Source: Lachnospiraceae bacterium (GTDB lineage: Bacteria; Bacillota; Clostridia; Lachnospirales; Lachnospiraceae). Taken from it: a stretch of DNA of 30,515 nucleotides. Within the stretch, counting starts at the first letter, position 1, and each line of letters starts with the position of its first letter. Of this stretch, positions 24,087 through 30,515 are shown one piece after another. Where the stretch lies: positions 1 through 30,515 of the forward strand of contig JAEDCX010000022.1 of the NCBI GenBank assembly GCA_016293925.1, given 5' to 3'. The notes beneath the pieces were generated by a model, which was not told the DNA's origin, ran no database searches, and was given only the letters and a program-made list of their open reading frames with translations. A program made the translations under genes and the position numbers.

Positions 24087-26117
24087 TTATTCTTCCGGTT
24101 CCACGATCGTCTGTCCCGTCGTATCCACCGGTTCACCGGTAACAGGATCCACATACTGTCCCAGATTCAGATCATACAGGAACCCGGTCTCCGGATCCAT
24201 TACCTTGCCGTCCTCTGTCCAGATCAGTCCGAGATTCACCAGTTCCTCCCGTTCCGCATCTGTCATATCTTCTGTCTTATATATGTTCAGATAAGGCAGA
24301 ATCTCTGTGAAAATTTTCCTGACCACTCCCCCCGCATAATAGGCATGGGGCTGATCCTTGACATTCGGCCGGTCAATAACAACATAAACCATCACCTGCG
24401 GATCGTTCGCCGGAGCATATCCGATAAAAGAAACAACATAATTCTTCTTATCACGTCCGGCAGTTTCTGCCGTTCCCGTTTTCCCACCGATCAGATACCC
24501 TGCCGGTCTTGCGGATTTGCCGGTTCCAACCGTCGTTACGGAATTCAGATATTCCACCATTCTGGCTGACGTTGTATTGGAAATCGTCTGTTTCAGCACC
24601 CGCGGTGCAATCTCCTGCGCCACATGTCCCTCCGGTGTCAGAATAGCGTTTACCATATGAGGCTCGTAATAGTAGCCACCGTTGATCAGAGAGCAGAACG
24701 CCGACGCCATCTGGATCATGGTCACATTGTATCCCTGACCAAAACTGGACGTGGCAAGCTCTGTCGGGCCCATGGACGACTGATTGTACACCAACGCCGT
24801 GGTTGCCGTTTCTCCCGCCAGGTCAATGTTCGTTTTCCTGCCGAAATTAAAGGAATCCTGGAAATTCAGGAATTCATCCTTCCCCAGCTGTTGTGCAATC
24901 AGCATCAGCGCCACGTTACAGGATTGTTCCAGCGCTCCCGACACGCTCACATCCCCGTGTCCGTACCGGTTGTTACATTTGATATAATAATCCGCCACCT
25001 GCAGACCTCCGCTACAGGTGTAATGCTCATTTCCCTTAATCTTCCCTACCTCCAGTGCCTCCGCAATGGTAAACGGTTTCGCGGTGGAACCCGGCTCATA
25101 GGTGCTGGAGATACAGAAGTTGGTCCATAGCTGATTCAGCAGATCATAATAGGTATCCGTATCCATTGCATCCAGTTCTTCCTGTGTATAATACCCGGAC
25201 AGGTTATAGGGATCAGACAGATCAAAATCCGGATACACTGCCATCCCGAGTATTTCCCCGGTATTCGGCTTCATTACAATTGCCGCCGAATGATAGGATC
25301 CCTCTCCTTCCCGGTATTCATCTTTGTGTTCTTCATTGAACTCCAACAGATATTTCTCTGCAATGTTCTGTATATTCACATCAATGGTCGTGCGAATTGT
25401 CATCCCATCCGTTGCCGCAACGGTCGTCCTCTCCAGAGTGGAATCATCATTCAAGTATCCGTATTCCCGACCGTTCATACCGGTGAGAACATCGTTATAA
25501 TATTGTTCCAGGCCATACATTCCTACACCATCCCCGGTGGTAAAGCCAAGTGCATGGCAGGCCAGTTTCCCATACGGATATACCCGTTTGTATTCTTCCT
25601 CAAACCAGACACCTTTAATATTCGGGTGATTCCTGCTGTCATTCTGCAGTTCCAGAAAAGCACTGATCTCGTCATAGGATAGCTGTTTCAACACCCTGTA
25701 ATAGGAGGATGTGGGATGCTCCAGAATGTAGGAACGCATCTTGCCGGCATCCAGTCCGAAGCATTCTGCCAGTGCCTCAACTGTCGGCTCCAGGTAGTTA
25801 TCATCCGTCAGAATGATCTTGCTGTCTACAATCAGATTGTATACTTTCTGGCTCACCGCCAGTGTTGTACCGTTGGTGTCAACAATAGAACCTCTTCTGT
25901 AAGGAAGCGTAAGACTGTCGTATTCCAACTGGGATAATACTTTTTTCTTATATTGATCGCCGTTCTCTGTGTTGATTCGGATCAGACGCACGGTTAATCC
26001 GACAAAAGCCAGTAGTACCATCAGAAAAAGTACTACCAGCTTCTTTTGCATCTTCCCACTGAAAACTCTCGCTTTCCTGGTAACGGTTGTCTTTTTTTTC
26101 AAATTCAGATTTGCCAC
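24087..26117 (-). CDS. ftsI: Class B penicillin-binding protein (FtsI/PBP2-like transpeptidase)
   Basis: This is the septal D,D-transpeptidase candidate. It has 676 residues: a basic start, a membrane span at about 25-48, the pedestal domain beginning RRGSIVDTNGTTLA, and a transpeptidase domain with STAK (344-347), SCN (399-401) and KTG (546-548). A roughly 65-residue acidic C-terminal tail follows the domain in place of PASTA repeats; it contains two DPxTG-like units (MDPETG and VDPVTG). The start is GTG at 26117 with AGG 8 bases upstream, giving MANLNLKKK; the next Met (M23) would cut the cytoplasmic tail to almost nothing. It lies 19 bases after ftsL. Confidence 0.93.
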   Translation of the reverse strand: MANLNLKKKTTVTRKARVFSGKMQKKLVVLFLMVLLAFVGLTVRLIRINTENGDQYKKKVLSQLEYDSLTLPYRRGSIVDTNGTTLAVSQKVYNLIVDSKIILTDDNYLEPTVEALAECFGLDAGKMRSYILEHPTSSYYRVLKQLSYDEISAFLELQNDSRNHPNIKGVWFEEEYKRVYPYGKLACHALGFTTGDGVGMYGLEQYYNDVLTGMNGREYGYLNDDSTLERTTVAATDGMTIRTTIDVNIQNIAEKYLLEFNEEHKDEYREGEGSYHSAAIVMKPNTGEILGMAVYPDFDLSDPYNLSGYYTQEELDAMDTDTYYDLLNQLWTNFCISSTYEPGSTAKPFTIAEALEVGKIKGNEHYTCSGGLQVADYYIKCNNRYGHGDVSVSGALEQSCNVALMLIAQQLGKDEFLNFQDSFNFGRKTNIDLAGETATTALVYNQSSMGPTELATSSFGQGYNVTMIQMASAFCSLINGGYYYEPHMVNAILTPEGHVAQEIAPRVLKQTISNTTSARMVEYLNSVTTVGTGKSARPAGYLIGGKTGTAETAGRDKKNYVVSFIGYAPANDPQVMVYVVIDRPNVKDQPHAYYAGGVVRKIFTEILPYLNIYKTEDMTDAEREELVNLGLIWTEDGKVMDPETGFLYDLNLGQYVDPVTGEPVDTTGQTIVEPEE

Positions 26118-26136
26118 CGGAACACCTGCTTTTCCC

Positions 26137-26592
26137 TTATGGTATCAGTTGATACTGTCTCACGTAATCGCTGTCACTGCTCTCATAGGTCACGATCTGA
26201 TCCTGCCCGGCATAGACCATGCCCATCTCCACCATAGCCACACGTTTCACTTCTGTCAAGTCTACGCTGTCCACAATTCGCTCGTAGGTCTCGTCATTCT
26301 TCAGGCTCATCGCACGATATTCCGACCGAAGACTTGCGACCTGCTCCGATGCGGTGGTATTTGCCGACTGCAGTGACAGGTAATTGACCAGAATGTATCC
26401 GGTCAGAGCAATTGCAACCGTCAGGAAAAGAACATACCCGAAGTTCATATGAAAAGCACGTTCTCTGTTCTTCTGTGCCCGTCTGCTTAATTGTTTTCTC
26501 GGTGCCTCCTCAATCGCTGTTGTGACATCGAAATCCGGAGCCACGCTTCCATACTGATAATTGTATCTGGTTCTGTGTCTTGTATCCGCCAT
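26137..26592 (-). CDS. ftsL: Cell division protein FtsL-like
   Basis: This is a small bitopic division protein of about 151 residues. It has a hydrophilic cytoplasmic N-terminus (about 1-50), one membrane span (about 52-72, FGYVLFLTVAIALTGYILV), then a predicted coiled coil (about 78-115) outside the cell. The assignment rests on this layout and on its place between rsmH and a class B penicillin-binding protein, as in other dcw clusters; FtsL sequences are poorly conserved. Starts at 26592 and 26598 share GGGAGG at 10 and 4 bases; I prefer 26592. The start region abuts or overlaps the rsmH stop. Confidence 0.85.
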   Translation of the reverse strand: MADTRHRTRYNYQYGSVAPDFDVTTAIEEAPRKQLSRRAQKNRERAFHMNFGYVLFLTVAIALTGYILVNYLSLQSANTTASEQVASLRSEYRAMSLKNDETYERIVDSVDLTEVKRVAMVEMGMVYAGQDQIVTYESSDSDYVRQYQLIP

Positions 26593-26597
26593 GATCA

Positions 26598-27548
26598 TCA
26601 ATCCTCCCGAATCCGTTCGAAGATACGCAATTTTGCGCTCTTGGATCTGCTGTTTTCTTCCAATTCACCTTCCGATGGCAGAATTGGTTTTCTTGTGAGT
26701 ACTCTCCCCTTTGAAACTTGTCCGCATACACATACCGGAAAGTTCGTCGGGCATGTACATGGGTTCTCATTTTTGCGAAATGCAGCTTTCACAATACGAT
26801 CTTCCAGAGAATGGAAGGTAATAATGGCAAGCCGCCCTCCATCATTCAGGAAATCAATCATTCCGTCCAATGACTCTCTCAGTACATCCAGTTCATGATT
26901 GCACTCAATCCGTATGGCCTGGAAAGTCCGCTTCGAAGGATGTCCTCCCGTTGCCCTCATCTTAGCCGGTATGGCGGCCTTGATAATCTCGTTCAGTTCC
27001 CCCGTTGTCTCTATCATCTTGTCTTGTCTGGCACGGACAATATGTTTCGCGATATTCTTTGCAAACGGATCCTCACCATAATCTCTTATGATGCGAAACA
27101 GTTCCATCTCCGAATATGTATTCAGGATCTCTTTGGCTGTCAGTGTCTGGCGTTGATCCATACGCATGTCCAGATCCGTATCGTAGCGGTAGGAGAAGCC
27201 TCTCTCCACTGTGTCCAGTTGATAAGAAGACACCCCGAGATCCAGCATCATACCGTCTGCTCCCGTAACTCCGAGTTCCCGCAGTCTTGAGACTGCATTG
27301 CAGTAATTGTCCCGCAGGATCGTCACTCTGTCTCCGTACGGTTTCAGCCGTTCTCCCGCGGCTCTGATTGCCGCCTCATCCTGATCGATCCCGTAGAAAT
27401 GACCGTCCGTAAGGCGCCTGCACACTTCAGAAGCATGACCGCCCCCGCCAAGTGTTCCGTCCACATAGATTCCGTTCGGCACAACATGCAATCCTTCTAT
27501 TGTCTCGTCGAGCAAAACCGACTTGTGTGCAAAATGCAGCGCTTCCAT
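26598..27548 (-). CDS. rsmH: 16S rRNA (cytosine1402-N4)-methyltransferase RsmH
   Basis: RsmH (MraW) methylates C1402 of 16S rRNA using S-adenosylmethionine. It has 316 residues. The family start HKSVLLDE is followed by the SAM motif DGTLGGGGH (30-38), FYGIDQDEAA, LDLGVSSYQLD, and GHPSKRTFQAIRIECNHEL. The C-terminal region includes a four-cysteine patch (C264, C266, C273, C275) that I recall from other clostridial RsmH proteins, and ends KSAKLRIFERI. It follows mraZ by 15 bases. The ribosome site (AGGG, 11 bases) is moderate. Confidence 0.97.
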   Translation of the reverse strand: MEALHFAHKSVLLDETIEGLHVVPNGIYVDGTLGGGGHASEVCRRLTDGHFYGIDQDEAAIRAAGERLKPYGDRVTILRDNYCNAVSRLRELGVTGADGMMLDLGVSSYQLDTVERGFSYRYDTDLDMRMDQRQTLTAKEILNTYSEMELFRIIRDYGEDPFAKNIAKHIVRARQDKMIETTGELNEIIKAAIPAKMRATGGHPSKRTFQAIRIECNHELDVLRESLDGMIDFLNDGGRLAIITFHSLEDRIVKAAFRKNENPCTCPTNFPVCVCGQVSKGRVLTRKPILPSEGELEENSRSKSAKLRIFERIRED

Positions 27549-27563
27549 ATCCGATCGATCCCT

Positions 27564-27995
27564 TTATATTCCGTATCCAAGCTGCAGCATCTGTTCGGAT
27601 ATCTCTTCGATATCCTCATCCGTTGCAGATGCCTCATATCGTACCTTATCCCAGATCTCTATTTTCTTGCCGACGCCCACCAGCACCACATCCTTATCCA
27701 GTGCGGCAAACTCTCTCAGATTCCCGGGAATCAGAATTCTTCCCTGCTTGTCCACCTCCGCCTCGGTAGCTCCTGCCAGGAAAAACCGTACAAACTGTCG
27801 GGCAGCCTTCTGAGAGGTGGGGAGATCCTTCAGTTTTTCTTCGAAAAGAGTCCATTCATCATTGTCATAGATTAATAAGCAGCCATCCAATCCCTTGGTC
27901 ACAACAAAATTGTCACCCAATTTCTCACGGAACTTAGAAGGAATAATCAGCCTGCCCTTGGTATCGATCGTATGATTGTATTCACCCATGAACAT
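27564..27995 (-). CDS. mraZ: Transcriptional regulator MraZ
   Basis: MraZ is a DNA-binding protein of the AbrB/SpoVT superfamily that regulates the dcw operon by binding tandem repeats near its own promoter. It has 143 residues with two matching half domains: GEYNHTIDTKGRLIIPSKFRE near the start and EAEVDKQGRILIPGNLRE after residue 77. The start is the ATG at 27995; an ATG two codons later (27989) would give the more common MGEYNHTID start and cannot be excluded. It is the first gene of the operon, with a repeat array of the expected kind just upstream. Confidence 0.96.
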   Translation of the reverse strand: MFMGEYNHTIDTKGRLIIPSKFREKLGDNFVVTKGLDGCLLIYDNDEWTLFEEKLKDLPTSQKAARQFVRFFLAGATEAEVDKQGRILIPGNLREFAALDKDVVLVGVGKKIEIWDKVRYEASATDEDIEEISEQMLQLGYGI

Positions 27996-28015
27996 TTCCG
28001 CAGGTCACCAACCTT

Positions 28016-28060
28016 CCACTTCGTACCACTTTAATCCATTGCGAACCACTTTTCACCACT
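28016..28060 (-). promoter_or_regulatory. Probable MraZ operator: five 10-bp-spaced repeats
   Basis: On the minus strand AGTGG occurs at 28060, 28050, 28030 and 28020 (5' ends), with AATGG at 28040: five units at exactly 10-base intervals. Three units extend to AAAGTGGT. The array lies between the promoter -10 and the mraZ start, so it is in the transcribed leader. MraZ proteins are known to bind tandem TGG-containing repeats at one-helical-turn spacing; the AAAGTGG form resembles the type I recall from Mollicutes. Confidence 0.8.
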
Positions 28061-28069
28061 TTTGTTATC

Positions 28070-28098
28070 ATTTTACCCCCAATTGCTGTGTTTGACAA
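28070..28098 (-). promoter_or_regulatory. Promoter of the mraZ/dcw operon
   Basis: On the minus strand TTGTCA (28098-28093) and TAAAAT (28075-28070) are separated by exactly 17 bases. Each hexamer matches consensus at 5 of 6. The predicted start falls just before the first AGTGG unit, so repressor binding would block early elongation or initiation. Confidence 0.78.
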
Positions 28099-28206
28099 GT
28101 GTAAATTATGAAAAACCGGAGGTTTTCTTCTCATCCTGTCCCGGAAACCATGCCCGTTGATAACCGATCGGAAGATTTTCACAGCCTTTTCTCTCTCCGG
28201 CAACGC

Positions 28207-28250
28207 AAAAAGGCTGTGGAACCGTTACCTGCGTAATGATTCCACAGCCT
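28207..28250 (-). terminator. Terminator after lgt
   Basis: AGGCTGTGGAA (28211-28221) and TTCCACAGCCT (28240-28250) form an 11-bp stem with an 18-base loop, followed on the minus strand by a run of T. It lies 28 bases after the lgt stop. A third related arm, CACAGCCTTTT at 28180-28190, can pair with 28208-28217 instead. Confidence 0.82.
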
Positions 28251-28278
28251 GCGCCGTCTCAATATATGCACTTCAATA

Positions 28279-29169
28279 TCATTTCTCCTGCACCACAGTA
28301 TCACCCGTTTTGCGTCTGCTCAGGATAATTCTGACTACGATGTCCGCGATCACCGAACCGGCAAACAGGAGAATACCCAGAACCTGAGATACTGCCACAT
28401 CGGTTCCGAACCACTTCAGCTGGTCCGTTCTTAAGCCTTCCACAAAGAACCGGACGATTCCGTATCCACCCAGATAGCACAGAAGAAGTTCCCCCTTGAA
28501 TCTCTTGTGTTTGCGGTAGATCAGCATCAGTATCAGAACAACCAGATTCAAGAGACTCTCGTACAGAAAGGTCGGGTGAACACTGATACACTGCGTATCT
28601 CCCACCATCACCGTATGGGACGCCAATGCATCCGTAATCTCATCCGCACGCACTGCGGATACCGGCAGATACATCCTCAGCAAGCCCCCGCTGTAGTCCC
28701 CAAAGCATTCTCTGTTGAAGAAATTCGCATACCTGCCGATGATCTGCCCCAGAATCAATCCGAACACAGCCACATCCATCACCGCAAAAGGATTCTTCTT
28801 CTTCAGTTTACAATAGATCAATGTGGTTACCACACCGGCAATCACACTGCCATAGATGGCCATCCCGCCGCCACGGATATCAATGATCCGCATAAAGCTT
28901 CCGCTGTAATAATCCCAGTTAAAGATCACGTAATATGCTCTCGCACCGATGATTCCGAAAATCACCACATAAATGATGTAATCCCAGAACATCTCCGGAT
29001 CAAGCCCTTCCTTTCTGGCAATCCGCAGAACCAGTGCAAATGCCGCCAGCAATCCGATTCCGATTACCACACCGTACAATGCAATCTCAAAGCCAAAAAC
29101 CTGAAATGATTTCGGCACGTTATGAAGATGAATTCCCAGACCGGGAAAAGAGATATCATTGACTCCCAT
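28279..29169 (-). CDS. lgt: Prolipoprotein diacylglyceryl transferase
   Basis: Lgt transfers diacylglycerol from phosphatidylglycerol to the lipobox cysteine of prolipoproteins, such as the OppA-like protein in this window. It has 296 residues and about seven membrane spans. Signatures are IRGGGMAIYGSVIAG, the family block GQIIGRYANFFNRECFG with its conserved Arg and Asn residues, the HPTFLYES segment, and the end LRTDQL-F. It lies 9 bases after ychF, with a weak ribosome site (GTGAG) before the ATG at 29169. It ends in a terminator before the mraZ promoter. Confidence 0.96.
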   Translation of the reverse strand: MGVNDISFPGLGIHLHNVPKSFQVFGFEIALYGVVIGIGLLAAFALVLRIARKEGLDPEMFWDYIIYVVIFGIIGARAYYVIFNWDYYSGSFMRIIDIRGGGMAIYGSVIAGVVTTLIYCKLKKKNPFAVMDVAVFGLILGQIIGRYANFFNRECFGDYSGGLLRMYLPVSAVRADEITDALASHTVMVGDTQCISVHPTFLYESLLNLVVLILMLIYRKHKRFKGELLLCYLGGYGIVRFFVEGLRTDQLKWFGTDVAVSQVLGILLFAGSVIADIVVRIILSRRKTGDTVVQEK

Positions 29170-29178
29170 ATGCTCACA

Positions 29179-30279
29179 CTATACATTGAAGCGGAACAGA
29201 ATCACATCCCCGTCCCGTACAACATATTCCTTTCCTTCCAAACCCACAAGACCTTTCTCCCTTGCGGCCGCAAGAGAGCCAAGTTCCAGCAGATCCTTAT
29301 AATTCACAACCTCAGCCCGGATAAACCCTCTCTCGAAATCAGAATGGATCTTACCGGCCGCCTGAGGTGCTTTCGTCCCAATCTTGATCGTCCAGGCTCT
29401 CGTCTCATCCTCGCCAGCCGTCAGGAAGCTCATGAGACCGAGAATGTGATAACTTGCACGAATCAGTTTCTCCAAACCGGATTCAGACAATCCCAGATCC
29501 TCTAAAAACATCGCTTTCTCATCTTCATCCAGTTCCGCAATCTCCTGCTCGATCTGCGCACAGATCACGAACACCTCACTGTTCTCCTCCATCGCGTAAT
29601 CACGTACCTGCTGAACCATCGGGTTCCCGGCACCGTCATCACTCAGATCATCTTCACTCACATTTGCTGCAAAAATGACCGGTTTCGCAGTGAGCAGATT
29701 GTATTCCTTAAACCAGGCCTGCTCATCCTCGTCATCGCTCAATGCGAAGGTTTTCGCAAGCTTCCCGTTCTCCAGATGTGCTTTGACAGCCTCCAGAAGC
29801 GCCAGTTCTTTCGCCAGCGTCTTATCCATTCTGGCACCCTTCGCCGTCTTGGCAATCCTTCTGTCCAGAATCTCAATATCGGAGAAAATCAGTTCCAGAT
29901 TGATGGTCTCTATATCCCGGAGCGGATTCACGCTTCCGTCAACGTGAACCACATTCGGATCCTCAAAACAGCGGACTACATGGACGATTGCATCTACCTC
30001 ACGGATATTGCTCAGGAACTGATTGCCCAGACCTTCCCCCTTGGAAGCTCCTTTCACCAGTCCTGCAATGTCTACGAATTCAATAACGGCAGGCGTCACC
30101 TTCTTGGAGTGATACATATCTCCCAGCAGTTTCAGACGTTCATCCGGCACCGGAACAATTCCGATGTTCGGATCTATGGTACAGAACGGATAATTGGCAG
30201 ATTCCGCCCCTGCCTTTGTCAGCGAGTTAAAAAGAGTACTCTTTCCCACGTTCGGAAGACCCACGATACCGAGTTTCAT
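29179..30279 (-). CDS. ychF: Redox-regulated/ribosome-associated ATPase YchF (Obg family)
   Basis: YchF is an Obg-family P-loop protein that, unlike its GTPase relatives, prefers ATP and associates with ribosomes. It has 366 residues. G1 is GLPNVGKST (7-15), the switch region carries YPFCTIDPN, G3 is DIAGLVKGASKGEGLGN, and the helical insertion and C-terminal TGS domain follow (TWTIKIGTKAPQAAGKIHSDFERGFIRAEV). AGGAG lies 13 bases before the ATG, further than usual, but MKLGIVGLPNVGKS is the standard N-terminus. It is followed by lgt in one transcript. Confidence 0.97.
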   Translation of the reverse strand: MKLGIVGLPNVGKSTLFNSLTKAGAESANYPFCTIDPNIGIVPVPDERLKLLGDMYHSKKVTPAVIEFVDIAGLVKGASKGEGLGNQFLSNIREVDAIVHVVRCFEDPNVVHVDGSVNPLRDIETINLELIFSDIEILDRRIAKTAKGARMDKTLAKELALLEAVKAHLENGKLAKTFALSDDEDEQAWFKEYNLLTAKPVIFAANVSEDDLSDDGAGNPMVQQVRDYAMEENSEVFVICAQIEQEIAELDEDEKAMFLEDLGLSESGLEKLIRASYHILGLMSFLTAGEDETRAWTIKIGTKAPQAAGKIHSDFERGFIRAEVVNYKDLLELGSLAAAREKGLVGLEGKEYVVRDGDVILFRFNV

Positions 30280-30367
30280 TTTCTATTTACATCTCCTTTG
30301 CTTCCATGATTGATACCTCTGTCCCGGGTCATCTGTTTCAACACCAAAGAGCCCGGTACAGGTTATA

Positions 30368-30396
30368 ATCTTACCATACACCGGACTCCTTTTCAA
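30368..30396 (-). promoter_or_regulatory. Probable promoter of ychF-lgt
   Basis: On the minus strand TTGAAA (30396-30391) and TAAGAT (30373-30368) are separated by exactly 17 bases. The predicted start leaves a leader of about 80 bases. From here to the right end of the window (30397-30515) I see no supported gene. Confidence 0.6.
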
Positions 30397-30515
30397 CCTC
30401 TATTCCGTATCCTTGCAACACACATTACGCCGCCGCGTTCGCATTCATCCGATCGATAGCCTTTCTCAAACGTTCATCTCCCTATCGCATCCCCGGTAAG
30501 GTTCGTCAAAATACC

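Noticed and set aside
27982..28203. 73-codon minus-strand frame upstream of mraZ
   Set aside because: It is made by the operator repeats (repeated VVKSG/VVRSG) and the promoter, overlaps the mraZ start, and has no family resemblance.
30425..30481. Short minus-strand frame ending in a TAA at the right edge, encoding a Lys/Arg/Asn-rich peptide
   Set aside because: Only 18 codons after an in-frame TAG. It may be the tail of a broken or frameshifted gene beyond the window, but nothing here identifies it.
1..30515. CRISPR arrays, insertion sequences, phage structural genes
   Set aside because: No regularly spaced direct repeats with unique spacers, no transposase-like protein and no terminal inverted repeats were seen beyond the single recombinase.

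Overview
The window looks like a chromosomal segment of a spore-forming, anaerobic Firmicute of the Clostridia, most likely Lachnospiraceae. It carries spoIIGA, sigE and sigG next to ftsZ, a clostridial division and cell-wall (dcw) cluster, strong AGGAGG-type ribosome sites, sigma-A-like promoters, and a DUF5688 gene of a kind I know mainly from Lachnospiraceae. This placement is inferred from gene content; no sequence search was run. Nearly every gene lies on the minus strand, so the biological reading order runs from the right end to the left.

Reading right to left: ychF and lgt (30279-28279) form a small unit ending in a terminator. The dcw operon follows, with its own promoter and a repeat array that looks like an MraZ operator: mraZ, rsmH, ftsL, two class B penicillin-binding proteins, mraY, murD, ftsW and ftsQ (27995-17900). 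ftsZ (17807-16650) has its own promoter and terminator. The sporulation cassette spoIIGA-sigE-sigG (16372-13965) sits behind a promoter with a Spo0A box at the -35 position. SpoIIGA processes pro-sigma-E in the mother cell, and sigma-G later acts in the forespore.

A family 3 glycoside hydrolase (13869-11629) with its own promoter and terminator separates sigG from ylmC-nrdR, genes that in my recollection usually follow sigG directly in related genomes. Next come a five-gene oligopeptide-type ABC transporter operon (oppA-B-C-D-F, 10594-5559), an unrecognised small protein with a structured leader, and a yqeG-aroE-aroK-aroQ-efp operon (HAD phosphatase, three shikimate-pathway enzymes, elongation factor P). 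A DUF5688 gene follows the efp terminator. A tRNA-Arg(CCG) gene (870-799) then borders a truncated tyrosine recombinase (1-654, plus strand), the visible edge of a probable integrated element that continues to the left.

Most of the window is ordinary core genome. The observations most worth a second look are the 10-bp-period repeat array upstream of mraZ, the 22-bp-spaced spoIIG promoter with a Spo0A box, the TTG starts inferred for ftsZ and sigG, the hydrolase gene interposed in the sporulation neighbourhood, the structured leader of the small unknown gene, and the recombinase/tRNA junction. I saw no CRISPR array, phage structural module or clearly new multigene system.
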